Shown: positions 35,908 through 45,591 of the stretch, piece by piece
How positions within the stretch are numbered: position 1 is the first letter of the stretch
Layout of the letters: the number at the start of each line of letters is the position of its first letter
DNA from: Microlunatus sp. Gsoil 973
GTDB taxonomy: Bacteria; Actinomycetota; Actinomycetes; Propionibacteriales; Propionibacteriaceae
Direction of reading: 5' to 3'
Length of the DNA: 64,000 nt
Assembly (NCBI RefSeq): GCF_009707365.1
Contig: NZ_CP046122.1
Coordinates: forward strand, 1,984,001-2,048,000
The notes under the pieces: generated by a model
What the model saw: only the letters and a program-made list of their open reading frames with translations
What the model was told of the DNA's origin: nothing
Databases searched by the model: none
Made by a program: the position numbers and the translations under genes

Positions 35908-37572
35908 TCAGCCCTTCGGCTGCAGGTGCAAAAGCACCTGCTCGTTGTCCGGCGTCGCGTACGGCGCCGGCAGCGCGTACGGGTCCTCCTTGGTCGGCCA
36001 CCCGGTGAAGTCCTTGGTGTTGTACTGGAACCAGCTCACACTCTCCAGGACCGGGATGACCGGCACCTCCTCCAGCATCACCTTCTGCAGCTCCTTGACG
36101 ATCTCATGCTGCCGTGCGCTGTCCGCACCCGGGTACTCGTTGAACAGGGCGTCGGTCTTCGGGTTCATGTAGCGCTCGAAGTTGGACGACGCGTTCTGTC
36201 CGATCGGGGCGGAATTGCCGCCGTAGAGGTTCTGCCGCATCTCGAAGTACGGCACCGGGCCACCGTTCTGGGAGCCGTAGGCGAGCTGGAAGTCACCCTT
36301 GTAGATCTTGTTGTTGTACGTCTGGCCGGCGATGTTCTGCACGGTCAGATCGATCCCCATGGGCTGCAGCTCCTGCTTGATCTCCTGCAGCTCGGCCTCC
36401 CAGTCGGTGTAGCCGGAGACGCTGATGATCGACAGCTTCAGCGGCTTGCTGGTCGAGTAGCCGGCCGAGGCGAGCAGTTCCTTCACCTTGGCGGGATCCT
36501 GCTTGTAACCGTACTGATCGGCCGCGGCCTGGTCGTACCAGTCCTGGAAGGTCGGCAGCACGATGCCCGCCTGGTTGGACGCCGGCAGCTGACCGCCGAC
36601 GCCGATCTTGGACACCTGGTCCTTGTCGATCGCGTACGCCAGCGCCTGCCGGACCGCCTTGTTGGTGGTCGGGCCCTGCTTCATGTTGGCGAAGATCTCG
36701 ACATTCGCGACCGGCGGATACCAATAGTGGTTGTTCGTCTTGTCCCGGTCGACGTAGTAGCGATCGACATTGGGAATGTACTGGCCACCCCACTGTGCCT
36801 TACCGGTAGCCAGGTCGAGATTGGCCGGGCTGTTGTCGGTATAGGCCGGGTAGTTGATCGTCTTGACCGCCGGCTTGCCCTTCTGCCAGAAGTTCGGGTT
36901 CGCCTGGTACCTGATGTTCTGCGGCTTGCAGTCCGAAACGGTGTACGGGCCGCTGCCGACCGGCTTGGAATCGGTGAACTGGACCGGATCCTTCGCCGCG
37001 TCGCCGGTGTCCCAGATGTGCTTCGGCACGATCGGGGTCTGACCGGCAACGTAGTAGAAGTAGGGCTCCGACGGTGTCTTGAACTTCACAGTCACCGTGC
37101 TGCCGCTGGCCTCCACCGACTGCAGACCGGAGGACCAGAGCGCGTTCAGGTCCAGGCCCTTGTTCTCCTTCAGCAGGTTGAAGGTGAACGCGACGTCGTC
37201 AGCAGTCAGCGGCTGCCCGTCGTTCCACTTGATCCCGTCCCTGATCTGGAAGGTCAGCGTCTTCTTGTCCGAACTCCACTTCGACGATTCGGCGATCATC
37301 GGAGTCTCTTTGGAGTTCTGCAGGGGATTGACGTGCACCAGCGTCTCGTAGACGAACCCGATGCTCTGTCCGTTTACCGACGGGTTGAAGGGATTGAACC
37401 CGCAGGTCCACGTCGTGCCTCCGACGTTGGCGATCGTCAATGACGTCGAGGACGAGCCGTTCGATCCGGAGTTGTTGCCGGATCCTCCCCCGCCACCGCA
37501 TGCCGCGACCAGCGCGAGCACGCCGACCGAGACCAGTGCCCCGAGGGCCCTGGCCGGTTTACCGAATTTCAT
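35908..37572 (-). CDS. ABC transporter substrate-binding lipoprotein, family 5
   Basis: Binding protein of 554 residues with signal peptide and lipobox LVAAC followed by a Gly/Ser/Asn linker. SBP_bac_5 marks include DGIKWNDGQPLTADDVAFTF, KPVGSGPYTVSDCKPQNIRY and KAVRQALAYAIDKDQVSKI. ATG 37572 is selected because GGGAGG lies seven bases before it. The longer frame adds 14 residues that do not fit a signal peptide. First transporter gene after the ROK regulator. With GH29 and GH130 nearby, the ligand may be an oligosaccharide; family 5 proteins bind either peptides or sugars. Confidence 0.92.
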   Translation of the reverse strand: MKFGKPARALGALVSVGVLALVAACGGGGGSGNNSGSNGSSSTSLTIANVGGTTWTCGFNPFNPSVNGQSIGFVYETLVHVNPLQNSKETPMIAESSKWSSDKKTLTFQIRDGIKWNDGQPLTADDVAFTFNLLKENKGLDLNALWSSGLQSVEASGSTVTVKFKTPSEPYFYYVAGQTPIVPKHIWDTGDAAKDPVQFTDSKPVGSGPYTVSDCKPQNIRYQANPNFWQKGKPAVKTINYPAYTDNSPANLDLATGKAQWGGQYIPNVDRYYVDRDKTNNHYWYPPVANVEIFANMKQGPTTNKAVRQALAYAIDKDQVSKIGVGGQLPASNQAGIVLPTFQDWYDQAAADQYGYKQDPAKVKELLASAGYSTSKPLKLSIISVSGYTDWEAELQEIKQELQPMGIDLTVQNIAGQTYNNKIYKGDFQLAYGSQNGGPVPYFEMRQNLYGGNSAPIGQNASSNFERYMNPKTDALFNEYPGADSARQHEIVKELQKVMLEEVPVIPVLESVSWFQYNTKDFTGWPTKEDPYALPAPYATPDNEQVLLHLQPKG

Positions 37573-37610
37573 GATCATCCTCCCGATCATCGAACTGCTC
37601 GTCGAACCGT

Positions 37611-38777
37611 TCATCCGAAAACTGCTTCCTGAAGTTGTCGCACGGCTGCCTCGACGGCACCGTGCCTGACTGCATGATCACGTCCGGTGGCCGGTCTGAC
37701 CTCCGGCCGATGAGCGATCAACCGGTGCAGCCGGTCTGCCACCCGGTCGGCGAGTCGGTCCCCGCCCGCAACCCCTATCTCCCCGCCCAGCAGAACCAGT
37801 TGGGGGTCGAGCAGCGACACCGGGATCACCACAGCCTGGGCGACCCGGGCGGCCAACTCGGCCAAGAATCCCTCCGGGTCACCGCCGCGTTCGGATTCCC
37901 CGGCGACCGCGGCGACGGCCCTGCGCACCAGGGTGCCGGCGCGGCCGGCCCGGACGCCGTGATCGGCGGCCAACTCCAGCACCCCGTGATTGTCGATCAG
38001 TTCGGTTACCCGCCGGCCGTTGAAGTCCAGCGGCGCGAAGTCGATCTCACCGGCCGCACCGCGCCAACCCCGGTGCAGGCGCCCGTCGACGACCACCGCG
38101 GCAGCGACGCCGGAGCTCATCCAGAGCAGCAGCACGTCGGTGTAGCCGCGGGCCCGGCCGTGCAGCAGTTCGTCGGTAGCCACCAGGTTGACGTCGTTCT
38201 CCACGGTGACCGGCATACCGAGCGCGTCAGCCAGCCGGTGGGGAACGTTGAAACCGTGCCAGCGCGGCATGTGGTCGGCATAGCCCAGGAATCCGGTGAC
38301 CGGATCGATCGATCCGGAGATTCCGACGACCGCCCTGTCGATGTCGTCAAGGGTCAGCCCTCGCACCTTGGCGGCGTCGACGACGGCCCTGCGTAGCGGC
38401 ACCACCGGATCGGGGCCGCTGCCCCGGCTCAGCACCTTGCGCTCGGCGATCACCCGGCCGGACAGATCGGCGACCGCCACGTCGACACTGGAGGAGATGA
38501 CGTCGATGCCGACGGCGTGCCCGGCCAGCTCGTTGACGGTCCAGAGCCGGGCGTTGGGGCCGGGACCGGAGCTCTCCTTGTGGCCGTCCTGCCGAACCAG
38601 CTGGGCCTGTTCAAGGCGGCGCAACAGTTCGGCGGCGGCCGGCTTGGACAGGCCGATCGCGTGTTCGAGCTCGACGCGGGACAGCGGTCCGTGCTCGGCG
38701 AGCGCATAGAGCGCGGCGCGATCGTTCATCGCCCGCAGCGCACGAGGACCACCGACCCGCACCGACAACCCCCTCAT
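37611..38777 (-). CDS. ROK-family transcriptional regulator
   Basis: A 388-residue XylR/NagC-type repressor. The N-terminal winged helix (ALYALAEHGPLSRVELEHAI, GLSKPAAAELLRRLEQAQLV) is followed by a ROK kinase-like fold (AVGIDVISSSVDVAVADLSG, GISGSIDPVTG, VTVENDVNLVATDELL). At the usual sugar-binding and zinc site the sequence reads GAAGEIDFAPLDF, without the ExGH motif and CxCGxxGC cluster, so kinase activity is unlikely and it is a regulator. It heads the ABC operon, 38 bases before the lipoprotein start, and probably answers to a sugar released by GH29 or GH130. Confidence 0.9.
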   Translation of the reverse strand: MRGLSVRVGGPRALRAMNDRAALYALAEHGPLSRVELEHAIGLSKPAAAELLRRLEQAQLVRQDGHKESSGPGPNARLWTVNELAGHAVGIDVISSSVDVAVADLSGRVIAERKVLSRGSGPDPVVPLRRAVVDAAKVRGLTLDDIDRAVVGISGSIDPVTGFLGYADHMPRWHGFNVPHRLADALGMPVTVENDVNLVATDELLHGRARGYTDVLLLWMSSGVAAAVVVDGRLHRGWRGAAGEIDFAPLDFNGRRVTELIDNHGVLELAADHGVRAGRAGTLVRRAVAAVAGESERGGDPEGFLAELAARVAQAVVIPVSLLDPQLVLLGGEIGVAGGDRLADRVADRLHRLIAHRPEVRPATGRDHAVRHGAVEAAVRQLQEAVFG

Positions 38778-39028
38778 CCGACGACCGCGTCAGTAGGAAG
38801 GAACCCTGCCCACCAGCTCGACGCCCAGACCGCCGACAACCCGACTGCCGAACCGTCTGGAAAGTTCCCAGATAGATGCATCTTTGGTCCATGCACGTCG
38901 CTCGTCAAGCCCTCTTCACGCTTGTAACGCGTTCTTTACCGGACCGCTGGAACAGTCTTGGACAGGACTGAGCCTGGCCGCCAACCGCGATCCGCCGTGG
39001 ATTCGGGCGTCGACCGGGTGCGCCCGGG
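38778..39028. promoter_or_regulatory. Region upstream of the ROK operon with palindromes
   Basis: This 251-base gap separates the ROK gene (leftward) from the end of the AEC permease gene. It contains two short perfect palindromes, AGATGCATCT (38876-38885 approximately) and AACGCGTT (38926-38933). The second has the central CG typical of LacI/ROK-type operators. Either could be where the ROK protein acts. No gene is seen. Confidence 0.35.
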
Positions 39029-39967
39029 CTAGCCCGCAGGCGCCAACAACGCAGCGATCCCGACCAGCACGACCAGCGACAGGACCGTGGTCACGAAGAT
39101 CGAATCCCGGGCCAGGATGATGCCGCGGTCGTAGCGTACGGAATGGGTGAACACGTTCTGCGCAGTGGGCAGCGCAGCGATCACCGTCACCGCAAGGACG
39201 GCGTGCGGATCGAGGTGCAGCACGTAACGCGCCATCAGGAAACCCACCAACGGCTGTACGAGCAGCTTCAGTGCGACGATGTAGCCGATCTGGACCTTCG
39301 GTTCGCCCCGGCCCGGCAACGGTCCCAGGCGTAGCGAGATGCCGTACGCGATGAGCATCGCCGGCACGGCCATGTTCCCGATCATGGTCACCGGGTCGGC
39401 GACCCATTGCGGAAGCCGGACCGAGAAGATCGACAGCAGCAGACCCAGCAGCGATCCGATCATCAGCGGATTCTTGAACGGTTGGCTGACCAGCCGCAGG
39501 AGCCGGTTGCCGCCGGTGTTCGTGTGCGTGGTCAGATCAAGTACGGCCAGGCCGATCGGTTGCAGCAGCACCAGCTGGGTGAGGAGCATCGGCACGATCC
39601 ACGAGGCGTTGCCCAGGGCGTACACGGCCATCGGCAGGCCGAGGTTGCCGGCATTGACGTAGCTGGCGCAGAAGGTGCCGATGACGGTGTCGCTAGCGGT
39701 GCGTTGGAAGATCAGCCGGGCCGCGAGGACGTACAGGATGGCACTCACCCCGGTGCTGGTGATCGAAGCGACGAGGTTGGTGGAGAAGATCTGCCGGACA
39801 TCGGTGGCAGCGATCTCGCTGAGCATCAGCGCCGGGCTCGCTACGAAGAACGCCAGGCGGGCCAGGACCGTCTGAGCGGTCGCGCCGGCGATCTTGAGGT
39901 GGGCGATCAGAAACCCGACGCCGATGACGAGCACGAGCGTGAGGAAGCCCTGCAGGACTCCGCCCAC
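39029..39967 (-). CDS. AEC-family transporter (auxin efflux carrier-like permease)
   Basis: Membrane protein of 312 residues with about ten hydrophobic segments in two halves, the AEC fold (FLTLVLVIGVGFLIAHLKIA; CASYVNAGNLGLPMAVYALG; AVTVIAALPTAQNVF). The Asn-rich NAGNLGLP and PTAQN crossings are family hallmarks. I choose GTG 39967 because AAGGAG lies six bases upstream; the longer frame to 40027 is unlikely. Family members export or import organic acids such as malate or malonate. No neighbouring catabolic gene reveals the substrate. Confidence 0.85.
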   Translation of the reverse strand: MGGVLQGFLTLVLVIGVGFLIAHLKIAGATAQTVLARLAFFVASPALMLSEIAATDVRQIFSTNLVASITSTGVSAILYVLAARLIFQRTASDTVIGTFCASYVNAGNLGLPMAVYALGNASWIVPMLLTQLVLLQPIGLAVLDLTTHTNTGGNRLLRLVSQPFKNPLMIGSLLGLLLSIFSVRLPQWVADPVTMIGNMAVPAMLIAYGISLRLGPLPGRGEPKVQIGYIVALKLLVQPLVGFLMARYVLHLDPHAVLAVTVIAALPTAQNVFTHSVRYDRGIILARDSIFVTTVLSLVVLVGIAALLAPAG

Positions 39968-40535
39968 ACCTGACTCCTTCACCCGGCCGAAATGGTCGGG
40001 CGTCATTCTTGCGCACCCACTCCGCAAACGTTTACCGGGTCTGATCGGCCTGCCTGAGTCGTCGGTCGGATGCCGAGCAGGGAAGCAATCAGTCGCGTCG
40101 GGAGATCATCAGGCCTCGGATGATCACATTGCTGGCACCCGTGCTCGCTGGGCAATGTTTGACACCACGGGCGTGGTCAGGGCAAAGGAGACGACCAACG
40201 CTCGGCGGGCAGCGCTCAGCCGATCCGCGGAATCGCCATAAATTCAGGACGTTCGGTCCCCAGCGACACCTGACCTCTGCGGCGCAACGGCAACGATCGG
40301 CGTGTGAGGGTTGCCGGTCCGGGCGCCCCTCCCTACACTCATTGCAACGATTCAGTCGACGTGCGTCGGGCCCGGCCGAACCCATCGCCGCCGTCCGCAC
40401 ATGGCGCGCTGAATCGTGCGCACCAACCATGCGTTCGCTTCGTCCGGCACACGTCGCGAACGCAGACTCACCACTCCGAAGCTCACCTCGCGGATCCACG
40501 TCCTGACACGGATCCGAGCCGGAAGGACCACAACG
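39968..40535. other. 568-base non-coding region upstream of the AEC and tandem-SBP genes
   Basis: Divergent control region. Near the AEC gene is AAACGTTT within GCAAACGTTTACC (40026-40033), a LacI-operator-like palindrome. CCACG-GG-CGTGG (40165-40176) is another inverted repeat next to a TTGACA. A sigma-70 promoter is at 40311. The open frames crossing this region on both strands have no recognisable domains and I do not call them genes. Confidence 0.5.
40311..40339 (+). promoter_or_regulatory. Sigma-70 type promoter for the tandem-SBP operon
   Basis: TTGCCG (40311-40316) and TACACT (40334-40339) with a 17-bp spacer fit the principal sigma consensus well. The predicted transcript would have a leader of about 190 bases before the ATG at 40536, long enough for further regulation. 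Confidence 0.55.
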
Positions 40536-42512
40536 ATGTGGACAGGTAGGAGTCATGGCGACCGCGCGCGTTCGCGCCCCAGGGGCCAACGCGCCGGTCA
40601 GAGGCATGCCCACCTCCGGCCTCGCCCCGGGTTGCGTTCGAGCCTCGCCCTGGTGGTGACGCTGCTGCTGGTCGCAGTCGCCGCACAGGCCTGCACAGGG
40701 GGCGGTTCCCCTGGAGGACGCAACGGCAACGGCAACGACGGCGGTGGCGCCGGCTTCGGCGCTACCGCGTACCGGATCGGTGCCAGGGCGTGGGGCAGTT
40801 CGATCGCCAACAACCCGTACGCTCCGACGCCGACACCGCACTACAACCTCTCCCTCCTCAGCCTCGGTGTGGTGTCGGACTGGGACCGACCCGGCACGAA
40901 CCCGTACTACCCCGAGCTCGCCCAGAGCTGGAAGCTGAGCAAGCACTCGATCAGCTTCGCGCTGCGCACCGACGCCAAGTGGCAGGACGGGACACCATTC
41001 ACCAGCAAGGACGTGCTCACCGCGATCCGCGCCGCCGGAGCCGACTACAACTCGGTCTGGGCTGCGATCACCAAACTCAGCGCTCCCGATGATCACACGG
41101 TCACCGTCGATCTCCAGCACTGGGCCGTCCCGAAGAACGCTCTGCTCCATCTGCTGCAGATCGTGATCGTTCCCGACAGCCAGTACGGAAAGCTGCTCCC
41201 CTCGTCCGACTTCGACCAGACCTTGATCAGCTACTGGCAGCTGTACAACATCCTGCACCCCACCGCTGCCAGCATCGACAAGGCAGGAAACAGCTCCGCG
41301 GGCAAGGTGTTGGCTGCGGCCGCCGGCAAGCTGGTGAAGTTCAACCCGAATCCGATGATCGGCACCGGGCCGTACCGGCTCAAGAGCGCCAACGTCAGCG
41401 GTGTCCTCTACCAGAAATGGGACGGCTTCTGGGACGCGAAGAAGATCACTGCCCCTGCGGTCCAGTTGTATCCGATGGACTCCTCGACCGAGTACGGAGC
41501 GATCATCGGCGGCACCATCGAGCAAGAACTCGACTCACAGTTCAACGACCCGCAGGTCATCCGGATGAACGCGACCGGAACCGCGCACTACGGCGTCATC
41601 CCGTCACCGGTGCAGCAGGAGAGCCTGGTCTTCAACTTCAATCACTATCCGTTCAATCTCCGGGCCACCCGCCAGGCACTGGCGTACGTGATCGACCGGC
41701 ATGACCTGGTCAAACGCGACATGGGCGGCGACCTGGTGCAAGACCCGGCCGAGGAGACTCCGGACGGCATCAACTACTTCCTGGCCAAGCAATACCTGAC
41801 CCAAGATCAGTTCGCACAGCTCAACCACTATCCGCACGACCTCGCCAAGGCCGCGTCGGTCCTGCAACAGGCAGGCTTCAGCAAGAAGAACGGCAAGTGG
41901 TTCACTCCGAAAGGCACACCGTTCAGCTTCACCATCTCCGAACCGAACGGACTCTCCCAGTTCGTCCAGGACGGTCTGATCATCGCCGGCTACCTCAAGG
42001 CCTTCGGCATCGACGTCAAGGTCGAGGACGTCGATTCCGCGACGTACACCACCAAACAACAGGCCGGTGACTTCGCTGTGTCGGAGTGGTACATGGACTG
42101 GGGCCAGGGCCCTCCGATGGCCGATTTCGCAGCCACCTTCGGTCAGCCGTCCCCGCCGTCCTGGAACTACCCGATCTCCTACAGCGGTGAAGGGCCGTGC
42201 AAGTGTGCGATCGGCATCGGGCCGGAGGCCGATGTCCCCGGCCTGGGCCACGTCAACATCGCCTCCGAACTCAACCGTGAAGTCAACCAGGCACCACCCG
42301 AAACATGGGCGAGATACACCTGGGCATGGGCGCAGTGGGTCAACCGGGAACTTCCCATCCTGCCGCTCTACAACAACGCATTCCACACGATCTACCAGAC
42401 CAACCGGTACTCCAACTTCCCGCCGCAGTCCCAGAAGTGGCTGTGGACCGTGCTGTCGGGTGCCGACGAGACGGTCGTGTGGATGCAGAACGGATACCTC
42501 AAGCTCGGCTAG
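40536..42512 (+). CDS. ABC transporter substrate-binding lipoprotein, family 5 (first of tandem pair)
   Basis: Binding protein of 658 residues. ATG 40536 follows GGAAGGA. The N-terminus is long and Arg-rich before the hydrophobic core (SLALVVTLLLVAVAAQAC), with Cys as the probable lipidation site and a Gly/Asn-rich linker. SBP_bac_5 features are WDRPGTNPYYPELAQSW, DAKWQDGTPFTSKDVLTAI and RQALAYVIDRHDLVKRDM. A GPCKCAIGIGPEADVPGLGH segment near the C-terminus is shared with the next gene and adds two cysteines. It is closely similar along its whole length to the protein encoded 35 bases downstream, so the two arose by tandem duplication. Confidence 0.9.
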   Translation: MWTGRSHGDRARSRPRGQRAGQRHAHLRPRPGLRSSLALVVTLLLVAVAAQACTGGGSPGGRNGNGNDGGGAGFGATAYRIGARAWGSSIANNPYAPTPTPHYNLSLLSLGVVSDWDRPGTNPYYPELAQSWKLSKHSISFALRTDAKWQDGTPFTSKDVLTAIRAAGADYNSVWAAITKLSAPDDHTVTVDLQHWAVPKNALLHLLQIVIVPDSQYGKLLPSSDFDQTLISYWQLYNILHPTAASIDKAGNSSAGKVLAAAAGKLVKFNPNPMIGTGPYRLKSANVSGVLYQKWDGFWDAKKITAPAVQLYPMDSSTEYGAIIGGTIEQELDSQFNDPQVIRMNATGTAHYGVIPSPVQQESLVFNFNHYPFNLRATRQALAYVIDRHDLVKRDMGGDLVQDPAEETPDGINYFLAKQYLTQDQFAQLNHYPHDLAKAASVLQQAGFSKKNGKWFTPKGTPFSFTISEPNGLSQFVQDGLIIAGYLKAFGIDVKVEDVDSATYTTKQQAGDFAVSEWYMDWGQGPPMADFAATFGQPSPPSWNYPISYSGEGPCKCAIGIGPEADVPGLGHVNIASELNREVNQAPPETWARYTWAWAQWVNRELPILPLYNNAFHTIYQTNRYSNFPPQSQKWLWTVLSGADETVVWMQNGYLKLG

Positions 42513-42547
42513 CTGCCGAGCAGACGGACAACAGACGAGGACACACG

Positions 42548-44497
42548 ATGAAGTGGAAAGTCCATGATCAACGCAGCGGCGCCGACGCTGCGGGCCGCAG
42601 ACTCCGGCTTCTGTTTGCAGCACTGTGCTCAGTGCTGTTGATCACAGCAGCCGCCTGCACCGGTGGTTCGCCGGGTGCTGACAACGGCGGTGGCAACGGT
42701 GGTGGCGGCGGCGGCAACATCAGCGCCAAGAACGCCAATCCCCAGACGACCGCCTTCCGTTGGGGCACCAGAGCCTGGGCGGCGTCGATCGTCAACAACC
42801 CGTACTCACCCACTCCGACACCGGACTACAACCTCTCGCTGCTCAGCCTGGCTGTGGTATCGGACTGGGATCGTCCCGGTGACAATCCGTACTACCCGGA
42901 GATCGCCGAGAGCTGGGACGTCGGAAAGCATTCGATCACCTTCCACCTGCGCACCGATGCCAAGTGGCAGGACGACAAGCCGCTGACCAGCAAGGACGTG
43001 CTGACCGCCTTCCGGGTCGCCGGCGTCGACTACAACTCCGTCTGGGCGGCGATCACCAAGGTCAGCGCCCCCGATGATCACACCGTCACCGTCGACCTGC
43101 AGTCCTGGGCCGTGCCACAGAACGCGCTGCTGCACCTGCTGCAGATCGTCATCGTGCCCGACAGCCAGTACGGACAGTTCGTTCCGTCCGACGTCGACAA
43201 GACGTTGATCAGCTACTGGAAGACCTACAACATCCTGCATCCGACAGCGGACAGCATCAGCAAGGCCAGCGACGGTGCGGACGGCAAGGTGATGGCCGAG
43301 AACAGCGCCAACCTGGTCAAGTACAACCCCAAGCCCATGATCGGGAACGGGCCGTACAAGCTGAAGAGCGCCAACGTCAGCGGGATCCTGTACGAGAAGT
43401 GGGACGGCTTCTGGGATGCCAAGAAGATCACCGCACCATATGTCCAGGTGTATCCGATGAACACCTCGACCGAGTACGGGGCGCTCAGCTCGGGCAGCAT
43501 CGAACTCGAGACCGACAACCAGTTCTCCGATCCGCAGGCGGAGGCGTTGAACCGCAAGGGCGCCAACACCCATTACGTGTTCATCCCCTCGCCCGTCCAG
43601 CAGGTCGGGCTGGTGGTCAACTTCAACCACTACCCGTTCAACATCCGTGAGGTCCGGCAGGCGCTGGAATACGTCATCGACCGACACGATCTGGTCAAAC
43701 GGGACATGGGCGGCGACCTCGTCCAGAACCCGGCCGAGGAGACGCCGGACGGCATCAACTACTTCGAGGCGAAGAAGTATCTGACACCTGATCAGTTCGC
43801 CAAGCTCAACCATTATCCGAAGGACACGGCAAAGGCTGCGTCGTTGCTGGAGAGCGTCGGCTTCACCAAGCAGAACGGCAAATGGATGACTCCGAAGGGG
43901 ACGCCGTTCGCCTTCACCATCTCCGAGGCCGCCGGCATCCCCTATTTCGACGAGGACGGATTGATCATCGCCGGCTATCTGAAGAACTTCGGCATCGATG
44001 TCAAGGTCGAAAACGTCGATCCCGGCACCTACACCACCAAACAGCTGGCCGGCGACTTCGCCGTGTCGCAATGGTGGATGGACTGGGGCCAGGGCCCGCC
44101 GATGGCCGACTTCGCCGCAGGCTTCGGTCAGGCGTCGTCACCGTCGTGGAACTACCCGATCTCCTACAGCGGCAAGGGCCCGTGCAAGTGCGCGATCGGC
44201 ATCGGGCCGGAGGCCGACGTGCCTGGGTTGGGCCACGTCAACATCGCCTCCGAACTCAACCGCGAGGTCAATCAGGAACCGCCGGAGACCTGGGCGAAGT
44301 ACACCTGGGCGTGGGCGCAGTGGTTCAACAAGGAACTGCCGTTCCTGCCGCTGTACAACAACGCATTCCATGAGGCCTACTCGACATCCCGCTACACCAA
44401 CTTCCCGCCCGACTCGGAGAAGTGGTTGTGGACCGGCCTGACCGGCGCGGCCCAACCGGTGGAGTGGATGCAGAACGGCTATCTGAAACTCAAGTAG
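42548..44497 (+). CDS. ABC transporter substrate-binding lipoprotein, family 5 (second of tandem pair)
   Basis: Paralogue of the preceding protein, 649 residues. ATG 42548 with GAGG upstream. Signal peptide LLFAALCSVLLITAAAC, then a Gly/Asn-rich linker. Aligned blocks identical or nearly identical to the first copy include NNPYSPTPTPDYNLSLLSL, APDDHTVTVDLQSWAVPQN and DFAVSQWWMDWGQGPPMADF. Differences are scattered, so the duplication is not recent. It is followed after 18 bases by the permease genes and so belongs to the same operon. Two binding proteins could widen the range of ligands of one transporter. Confidence 0.9.
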   Translation: MKWKVHDQRSGADAAGRRLRLLFAALCSVLLITAAACTGGSPGADNGGGNGGGGGGNISAKNANPQTTAFRWGTRAWAASIVNNPYSPTPTPDYNLSLLSLAVVSDWDRPGDNPYYPEIAESWDVGKHSITFHLRTDAKWQDDKPLTSKDVLTAFRVAGVDYNSVWAAITKVSAPDDHTVTVDLQSWAVPQNALLHLLQIVIVPDSQYGQFVPSDVDKTLISYWKTYNILHPTADSISKASDGADGKVMAENSANLVKYNPKPMIGNGPYKLKSANVSGILYEKWDGFWDAKKITAPYVQVYPMNTSTEYGALSSGSIELETDNQFSDPQAEALNRKGANTHYVFIPSPVQQVGLVVNFNHYPFNIREVRQALEYVIDRHDLVKRDMGGDLVQNPAEETPDGINYFEAKKYLTPDQFAKLNHYPKDTAKAASLLESVGFTKQNGKWMTPKGTPFAFTISEAAGIPYFDEDGLIIAGYLKNFGIDVKVENVDPGTYTTKQLAGDFAVSQWWMDWGQGPPMADFAAGFGQASSPSWNYPISYSGKGPCKCAIGIGPEADVPGLGHVNIASELNREVNQEPPETWAKYTWAWAQWFNKELPFLPLYNNAFHEAYSTSRYTNFPPDSEKWLWTGLTGAAQPVEWMQNGYLKLK

Positions 44498-44515
44498 TCC
44501 TCGAGGAGATGACCT

Positions 44516-45581
44516 GTGCTCGGATATCTGGCCCGGCGCGTCCTGATGGCGCTCGTCACGATCTACGTGGTGGTGACGATCTCGTTCTACATGGTCCGGC
44601 TGATGCCGGGAAACCCGATGCAATATCTGGAAGCCCAACTCCAGCAGCAGGGGTGGGGTGAGTCCGGACCAGATCCGACAACAGGTGGAGGCCATCTACG
44701 GCGTCATGCCGAGCGGTCCGCTGTGGAAGCAGTATCTGACCTACGTCGGCAACGTCTTCCGCGGTGACTTCGGAGACTCGATGCTGAATCCGGGGCAGGG
44801 CGTGCTGAGCATCATCGCCAGTGCCCTGCCCTGGACGGTCATCCTGGTCGGCGTGTCACTGATCATCAGCTTCGTCATCGGACTGGTGATCGGAACGATC
44901 CTGGCCGCCTACCCGGACACTACGTTCTCCAAGGTCATGACCGGCGTCGTGTCCTTCCTGTCGGCCGTGCCGAACTACTTGATCGCGATCGTGCTGATCT
45001 ACCTGCTGGCCGACCTGAACCACTTCTTCCCGATCACCGGCGCCTATTCCAACAACACGGTGCCGGGGCTCAATCCGCCGTTCATCGGCAGCGTGCTCTA
45101 CCACGCGGCGTTGCCCATGGCGGCGTACGTGATCGTCTCCTTCGGCGCCTGGTCGCTGGCGATGAAGGGCAGCGTCACGACGGTGCTCGGTGCGGACTAC
45201 GTCCGGGCCGCGGAGGCCCGCGGCCTGGGCGGCCGGCGCGTCACGCAGACCTACATCGGCCGGAACGCGATGCTGCCGATGATCACCAATCTCGCCGTCT
45301 CGGTCGGTTACATGTTCGGCGGCTCGGTGTTCATCGAGACGTACTTCTCCTACCCTGGCCTGGGGTTCCGGCTGATCTCGGCTGTCAACTCACGCGACTA
45401 TTCGCTGATGATGGGCTGCTTCATCCTGATCACCGTCGCCGTCGTCGTCTCCAATTTCGTGGTCGACCTGATCTACCCGGTCGTCGACCCGCGGATCCTG
45501 AAACCGGCCAGTCGGAAGGCGCGGCTGACGACTCCGCCGCCGCAGGCCGAACTGCCCGGCGCCGAAGCGATGAACGCCTAG
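44516..45581 (+). pseudogene. Peptide-type ABC transporter permease (OppB-like), frameshifted
   Basis: GTG 44516, behind GAGGAG, starts an OppB N-terminus (GYLARRVLMALVTIYVVVTI, RLMPGNPMQYLEAQLQQQG). The frame is then lost at the GGGG run 44650-44653. With one G removed it continues as GVSPDQIRQQVEAIYGVMPS and the rest of the permease (EAA loop VRAAEARGLGGRRVTQTY, end LIYPVVDPRILKP) to 45581. As sequenced, only a short peptide and a promoterless remainder would be made, though a GTG at 44658 could restart translation without the first helix. Either an indel error or a disrupted gene. Confidence 0.88.
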
Positions 45582-45591
45582 GAGGCCGACA

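Noticed and set aside
40089-41525. Minus-strand frame covering the intergenic region and the first tandem SBP
   Set aside because: Most of it is antisense to a clear lipoprotein gene, and the intergenic part has no SD or domain.
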